Below are positions 59,711 through 64,000 of a DNA stretch of 64,000 nucleotides, in pieces. The notes below the pieces were generated by a model. The model made no database searches and had not been told where the DNA came from. It was given only the letters and a program-made list of their open reading frames with translations. Numbering within the stretch: position 1 is the first letter of the stretch; every line of letters begins with the position of its first letter. The stretch lies in contig CAVSZC010000001.1 in NCBI GenBank assembly GCA_963732365.1, positions 372,001-436,000 on the forward strand, in the 5' to 3' direction. Both the position numbers and the translations under genes were made by a program. The DNA comes from SR-FBR-E99 sp963732365. Its GTDB lineage: Bacteria; Bacteroidota; Bacteroidia; Bacteroidales; VadinHA17.

Positions 59711-60286
59711 TCAGCGTGTCGCCGCCTCTCTTCCGGCCCTGAGTGCCTTAAGGTTGAGATCGACAACCTCCTCTCCCTTGCGCCTGAAAAGCTGCCTGAC
59801 GGCATTCTCAAGGCTCTCGAATGGCAAGGCGATGAATGACGACGCAGCCCCGAGAATCACCATGTTGCCTGACCTTGACGATCCAAGTTGCTTTGCAATC
59901 GAATCGGCATCGATTACGACAGAGTTAGGCACCTTCCCTATCTCTTTCATGATATCCTCCTTTTCGGGATAATCAGGGATATTGACAAACGGCACGGAGT
60001 TAGTCACCAAACCCCCTTCAGGCGAGAGCCATGGCAGGTAGCGCAGTGCCTCCATCGGCTCTACGCTTATTATTAAATCTGCCTTACCGTATGGGATAAG
60101 GTCTGAATGGATCTCCCTGTCCGAGAGCCTGAAGTGTGACTGCACGTCGCCGCCACGCTGGCTCATTCCGTGAACCTCCGACTGTTTGAGAAATAGATTC
60201 TTCTCAACTGCTGCAAGACCTATGGTGGCCGCTATTGAGAGTATGCCCTGTCCTCCCACACCTGCTAGAATTATATCACATTTCAT
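59711..60286 (-). CDS. iorB: Indolepyruvate ferredoxin oxidoreductase subunit beta
   Basis: This 191-residue subunit belongs to the gamma-type 2-oxoacid oxidoreductase family. DIILAGVGGQGILSIAATIG at the N-terminus is the family signature. ATG 60286 is used; upstream in-frame codons fall inside iorA. It is the second gene of the iorAB pair, 4 bases after iorA, and together they oxidise indolepyruvate and other aryl pyruvates from amino-acid breakdown. Confidence 0.94.
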   Translation of the reverse strand: MKCDIILAGVGGQGILSIAATIGLAAVEKNLFLKQSEVHGMSQRGGDVQSHFRLSDREIHSDLIPYGKADLIISVEPMEALRYLPWLSPEGGLVTNSVPFVNIPDYPEKEDIMKEIGKVPNSVVIDADSIAKQLGSSRSGNMVILGAASSFIALPFESLENAVRQLFRRKGEEVVDLNLKALRAGREAATR

Positions 60287-60290
60287 CCTG

Positions 60291-61907
60291 TTACCTGTTA
60301 TCAGTCTTCTTTGCGGATTCCGCCTTCTTATCTCTTGTTGCTGTCTGAATGCATTCCCTCCGTGCAAGTATCACAGACAATCCGTGATACATCAGTTCCT
60401 CTCTGATGACATTCACATTCTCTTCATGATTCTTTTTCAGAGGGACAATCACTCTCAGGTGCTCACGGCTTACCCCCAGACCGAGACAGATACTCTCGAT
60501 ACGGTCAGCGGCCTGCGACTTCTGTCCTCCTGTCATCCCGGTGGTTGAGTTGTCAGATATGAGCACTGTCACCGGAGAATCTTTAATGACAGCGTCAAGC
60601 AACCCTGTCATGCCTGAGTGGGTGAAGGTGGAATCGCCTATCACGGCCACTGCCTGGAAGAGCCCGGCGTCTGCGGCACCGACAGCCATGGTCACCGATG
60701 CACCCATATCCACGCATGAGTTCACCATATTGTAGGGAGGCAATGCACCGAGGGTATAGCATCCTATATCCGAGAAAACCCTGCCGGGCCCTATCACCTT
60801 CATCACCTCCGCAAGCGCCGAGTAAAGGTCAGCATGCCCGCATCCCTTGCAGAATGAGGGAGGCCTCTGTTTTACCATTGATGGCACTTCTTTTCCCATC
60901 GCAGTCTTCATCCCCAGGGCAGAGGCTACTATTGAGGGATTGAGTTCGCCGTCACGGGGTACGGTACCGTCTAACCGGCCGAGAACCCTGACATCCCTGT
61001 CCAGCAGTCCGCGGAGCTGCTCCTCAATAAGGGGATAACCCTCTTCCAGGACCAGCACCTTTTCGCAGCTGTTGACAAGTTCCGAGACCAGTCCCCTGTC
61101 AAGCGGATAAGCAGCAACTGAAAGAACTGTATACTTTTCCTGATCGTCCGCTATGTTTTCCATAAGATAGTTCTGAGCAATACCACAGGTCAGTATTCCT
61201 ATTGATCTGTCGGTTCCTTTCCTGAGCCTGTTCCATCCTGATATCAGAGGTTCTGTAGGCAGGGTTTCAAACAGTACCGTAAGGGCTTTGTACTGTTTGC
61301 GTGCTATTGCCGGAAGGAGGACAAACTGCCTGGTGTTGTAAGGGAGTGAGCTTTCGTTCTGCCTCCTCGCTTCCCGGCGTGTGACAGAGGCGCGTGAGTG
61401 TGCCAGACGTGTAGTAATGCGAAAAAGAACCGGAAGCATGAGTTTCTCTGACAGCTCAAACGCATCGAAGATCATATCATAAGCCTCCTGCTGGTTTCGC
61501 GGTTCAAAGACAGGAACCATTGCAAACTTACCGTAGAACCTCGAGTCCTGCTCGTTCTGTGACGAGTGCATCGAGGGGTCATCGGCAGCCACCACAACAA
61601 GTCCTCCGTTCACACCTGTAACCGAGGAGTTAATGAAAGCATCAGCTGCAACATTAAGGCCTACGTGCTTCATGGCAACCATCGCCCTTTTACCGGCATA
61701 TGACATTCCAAGGGCAGCCTCCATCGCAGTCTTTTCGTTGGTCGACCATTCACGGTGAACATTCCCTTCTGCCGCCTGCGCTGCAGACTGAACAAATTCC
61801 ATTATCTCGGTCGAAGGGGTACCCGGGTAAGCATACATCCCGCTCATGCCCGCATCAAGCGCCGCCTGCGCAATCGCCTCATCACCAAGCAGTAATAAGC
61901 TCTGCAT
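60291..61907 (-). CDS. iorA: Indolepyruvate ferredoxin oxidoreductase subunit alpha, without ferredoxin domain
   Basis: This 538-residue thiamine-diphosphate enzyme oxidatively decarboxylates aryl pyruvates to aryl-CoA. The N-terminal pyrimidine-binding domain begins LLLGDEAIAQAALDAGMSGMYAYPGTPSTEI (residues 5-35); the ThDP domain contains FCKGCGHADLYSAL and GDSTFTHSGMTGLLDAV with the Mg-binding DNSTTGMTGGQ. Archaeal IorA ends in a 2[4Fe-4S] ferredoxin domain; this one stops at RRECIQTATRDKKAES without any CxxCxxC. Electrons must leave by another route. The operon starts here. Confidence 0.94.
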   Translation of the reverse strand: MQSLLLLGDEAIAQAALDAGMSGMYAYPGTPSTEIMEFVQSAAQAAEGNVHREWSTNEKTAMEAALGMSYAGKRAMVAMKHVGLNVAADAFINSSVTGVNGGLVVVAADDPSMHSSQNEQDSRFYGKFAMVPVFEPRNQQEAYDMIFDAFELSEKLMLPVLFRITTRLAHSRASVTRREARRQNESSLPYNTRQFVLLPAIARKQYKALTVLFETLPTEPLISGWNRLRKGTDRSIGILTCGIAQNYLMENIADDQEKYTVLSVAAYPLDRGLVSELVNSCEKVLVLEEGYPLIEEQLRGLLDRDVRVLGRLDGTVPRDGELNPSIVASALGMKTAMGKEVPSMVKQRPPSFCKGCGHADLYSALAEVMKVIGPGRVFSDIGCYTLGALPPYNMVNSCVDMGASVTMAVGAADAGLFQAVAVIGDSTFTHSGMTGLLDAVIKDSPVTVLISDNSTTGMTGGQKSQAADRIESICLGLGVSREHLRVIVPLKKNHEENVNVIREELMYHGLSVILARRECIQTATRDKKAESAKKTDNR

Positions 61908-62031
61908 ATAGTTTCGGTTTTATTTTAGTGTCTGAATAGATGCCGGTAAAGATGAAAAGAAATTGAGAATAAACAAATAAGTTAAGTCATCGTGAAGACA
62001 TGCCAGGAAAAGGTTCCGGCACTGATATTTC

Positions 62032-62508
62032 TCAGAGTATGCTCTTCAGGTCCTCAGGTATCAGGCTCCTTATATTATGATGAACAAAGTCAAACGCAAG
62101 ATCCTCAATCTCGTCCCTCAGGGCATTGAAAGAACTCAGGATTTCTTCTTCGGTGCCGTTGAAAGATGCCGGATCAGCGAATGAGTGATGAATTCGGACA
62201 GCCTCACCGGGAAACTGCGGGCATTGTTCCTTTGCCTCGTCACAGAGTGTTATTATGTAGTCGAACTCCTTTACCGGAAGATCATCTGTCGTTTTGGATT
62301 TCTGTCGTGATATATCTATCACCGCCTCCATCATTGACTTCACGGCATGCTGGTTCAGTCCGCGGGCTTCGATGCCGGCACTGTATACCTGTGCCGCATC
62401 GCCTGCATAGTATCTGATCCATCCTTCAGCAATCTGCCCGCGGGAAGAATTGCCGGAACATAATACCAGGATCATCGGGGGTTTCAGGCTTTTCCCTTTT
62501 CCTTCCAT
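62032..62508 (-). CDS. arsC: Thioredoxin-coupled arsenate reductase
   Basis: This 158-residue protein is of the low-molecular-weight phosphatase fold. The P-loop CSGNSSR (Cys17-Arg23) binds arsenate. TLCDEAKEQC holds two more Cys separated by six residues, which matches the Cys82/Cys89 pair of the thioredoxin-coupled ArsC of S. aureus and separates it from tyrosine phosphatases. No arsR, acr3 or other arsenic gene is nearby. It lies between IorA and a secreted protein, alone. Confidence 0.9.
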   Translation of the reverse strand: MEGKGKSLKPPMILVLCSGNSSRGQIAEGWIRYYAGDAAQVYSAGIEARGLNQHAVKSMMEAVIDISRQKSKTTDDLPVKEFDYIITLCDEAKEQCPQFPGEAVRIHHSFADPASFNGTEEEILSSFNALRDEIEDLAFDFVHHNIRSLIPEDLKSIL

Positions 62509-62581
62509 ATTATTAAAGTTAAGTTAAATTTACGATTTAACGGCCATTATTGTTTACTTTGCACCACAAAATTTACTGCCG

Positions 62582-63265
62582 TTGAAGAAGATTTTGGTTA
62601 CAATCCTTTTGCTGGTAACGACGGTTGCAATTACAGGTGCCCAGGAAGAGCCAAAGAGGAAATATATTCAGATAGACGGAATGACTGCTGACGATGAGGG
62701 ATACATTGTACCCAACGTAAGCATTTATTCAAGGCATCTTAAGCGAGGTGCCGCAAGTGATCATCGCGGCATTTTTTCAATTATCAGCACCCCCGGCGAT
62801 ACAGTTTTCTTCAGCGCGGTAGGTTACAAATCAACCATCCTTACCGTCCCGGCAGACCTTGCCGGCATAAATTACATTACGGATGTAATAATGGTAACAG
62901 ACACCATCCTGATAGGCGAAGTGCTCGTTCTCCCGTGGAAAACCTATTCGGAGTTCAAAAGGGCCGTACTCGAAAACAAGCCTGTTGATCCGCTTATGGA
63001 AAACATGCAGAATAACCTTGCCCTCATAGAGCAGCAGGTATGGTCAGACATGCGATCCACTCCCGGACAGGGATATCGTTACACGATGCAGCAGATGTCA
63101 GACAACCTTTATACAAGGGGACAGCAGCCGGCTAATAACCTGCTGAATCCGTTTGCATGGTCACGATTCTTCAAAGAGTCAAAGGAAGGGCTGTTGAAGA
63201 ATGAGCCAACCAAGACGACGAAACCGGCGAAGGTCAGGAAGAAGAAGAAAAAGAAGAGTGACTGA
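62582..63265 (+). CDS. Secreted protein with carboxypeptidase-regulatory-like domain
   Basis: This 227-residue protein has a signal peptide (about 1-20, ending ITGAQ) and a beta-sandwich (about 25-110; GYIVPNVSIYSRHL, then DTVFFSAVGYKSTIL) of the type used in outer-membrane-associated proteins. A long helical part and a lysine-rich tail (residues 205-226) follow. It starts with TTG: no ATG lies upstream in frame, and the signal peptide begins at that codon. It precedes a TonB-like gene by 97 bases. Its function is unknown. Confidence 0.75.
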   Translation: MKKILVTILLLVTTVAITGAQEEPKRKYIQIDGMTADDEGYIVPNVSIYSRHLKRGAASDHRGIFSIISTPGDTVFFSAVGYKSTILTVPADLAGINYITDVIMVTDTILIGEVLVLPWKTYSEFKRAVLENKPVDPLMENMQNNLALIEQQVWSDMRSTPGQGYRYTMQQMSDNLYTRGQQPANNLLNPFAWSRFFKESKEGLLKNEPTKTTKPAKVRKKKKKKSD

Positions 63266-63362
63266 TGTCTTTGTCGTCACGCATCCTGATCCTCAGGCTT
63301 ACAGCACATTTATGACATATCATTGACGCCTTGCAAACAATTATTTATAATTTCGTCCCCTG

Positions 63363-64000
63363 ATGAGCAGGTTTGAAATCATATTCACGGCAGTGATGGC
63401 AACTATCATTATGCATCTTCTTGTTGCTGTGATATTTATGTCGGTCAAGGTGTCGGCCATGAAACATGAGCTCGTTGCTGAAATAATCCTTTCCATGGAG
63501 GAGGATATACCTGATCCGGCCATGGAGAAGGCCATAGAGCTTTCAAAGAGCGACATGTTTGAGGGCGCTACGGCCGAAGAGATTGTAAACATCATTAAAA
63601 ACCTTGCAGACAAACCCATCGATATTGATCCTGAGGAGTACCAGGACATGGTCAAGGAGGAACTTATCAAAAGCGGAATGCTGAATGAGAAGAACTTCAT
63701 TGATGAGCAGAAGATGGCTGAGGAAGCAGGCAAGGAAGAGATACCGATCCCCACGGATGAGGTCAAGCCCCAGATAACCGAGAAGAAGGATAAGCCTGAA
63801 GAGAAGGGAACCTTCAGGGGGCCGACAAGAATTTACTATGATCTGAAAAACCGGCATCATGTATATCTGCCGATACCCATCTACAAGTGTGAGGGTGCGG
63901 GACAGATAACCCTGGCCATAGAGGTAGATCAGCGCGGCAATGTGGTGAAGGCCGAGCCTGCTTCAAGCCTCTCGACCACAAAGGATCCGTGTCTTACAGA
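63363..64000 (+). CDS. TonB-like energy transducer or membrane-anchored protein, 3'-truncated
   Basis: The reading frame is open from ATG 63363 to the end of the window (212 codons visible). An N-terminal membrane helix (residues about 7-26) is followed by an acidic helical region (about 35-150) and then a TonB C-terminal-like strand set: GAGQITLAIEVDQRGNVVKA near residues 178-197. The acidic linker and lack of a proline run differ from the TonB encoded at 16064. It probably serves a different receptor or regulator. The gene continues beyond the window. Confidence 0.75.
   Translation, partial: MSRFEIIFTAVMATIIMHLLVAVIFMSVKVSAMKHELVAEIILSMEEDIPDPAMEKAIELSKSDMFEGATAEEIVNIIKNLADKPIDIDPEEYQDMVKEELIKSGMLNEKNFIDEQKMAEEAGKEEIPIPTDEVKPQITEKKDKPEEKGTFRGPTRIYYDLKNRHHVYLPIPIYKCEGAGQITLAIEVDQRGNVVKAEPASSLSTTKDPCLT

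Noticed and set aside
63341..63860. Open frames on the minus strand at the right edge
   Set aside because: They are antisense to the TonB-like frame on the plus strand, which has a membrane helix and a TonB-type domain and is the real gene.

Overview
The window comes from a Bacteroidetes chromosome, most likely a free-living or sediment-type member of the Bacteroidales/Marinilabiliales. The signs are a protease with a type IX secretion C-terminal domain, an ExbB-ExbD-ExbD-TonB operon, DUF4831/DUF6132-type proteins, Tat-tagged Gfo/Idh/MocA oxidoreductases, start codons without Shine-Dalgarno sequences, and promoters of the Bacteroidetes form (TTTG, about 20 bp, TAnnTTTG). I see no rRNA, tRNA, CRISPR array, insertion sequence or phage gene. 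Coding density is high and no gene-free stretch exceeds about 240 bases.

Layout. 1-1.5 kb: end of a biotin carboxylase and its biotin carrier protein (acyl-CoA carboxylase). 1.5-10 kb: peptide and stress housekeeping, with PepD dipeptidase plus an MFS transporter, a thioredoxin-like protein, a DUF4831 lipoprotein, the bifunctional NAD(P)HX repair enzyme and a POT peptide transporter. 10-17 kb: a Ton energy-transduction operon (small membrane protein, PstS-like lipoprotein, large TPR protein, ExbB, two ExbD, TonB) closed by a strong terminator. 17-27.5 kb: a DUF6599 protein with a Tat-exported Fe-S aldo/keto reductase, an AlbA_2 protein, a very large SpoIIE-phosphatase sensor, a gingipain-like secreted cysteine protease and an HD hydrolase. 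27.8-32.7 kb: a 3-keto-glycoside-type set (DUF1080 hydrolase, two Gfo/Idh/MocA oxidoreductases, a TIM-barrel isomerase). 32.7-42.3 kb: AmrS radical SAM enzyme, class IV aminotransferase, DEDDh exonuclease-GIY-YIG fusion, DUF47/Pit phosphate uptake, thioesterase, M49 peptidase and M20 amidohydrolase.

42.3-49.6 kb is the most interesting region: a six-gene operon for a membrane complex built like hydrogenase-4/complex I. Its large subunit has no Ni-Fe cysteines and its small subunit has lost three of the four N2-cluster ligands. It fits the energy-converting hydrogenase-related (Ehr) class, whose reaction is unknown. After it come a GH109-type glycosidase, a DUF6132 protein, two glycosyltransferases, an operon of cardiolipin synthase, a duplicated protein of unknown function and MltG, an outer-membrane barrel, a TlpA-like protein, SSB, indolepyruvate oxidoreductase IorAB, arsenate reductase and, at the right edge, a secreted protein followed by a truncated second TonB-like transducer.

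As a whole the genes describe a peptide- and glycan-degrading heterotroph: secreted and periplasmic peptidases, peptide importers, IorAB for aromatic 2-oxoacids, glycoside-oxidising enzymes and Ton-dependent outer-membrane uptake. The Ehr-like complex is the unexplained bioenergetic element.
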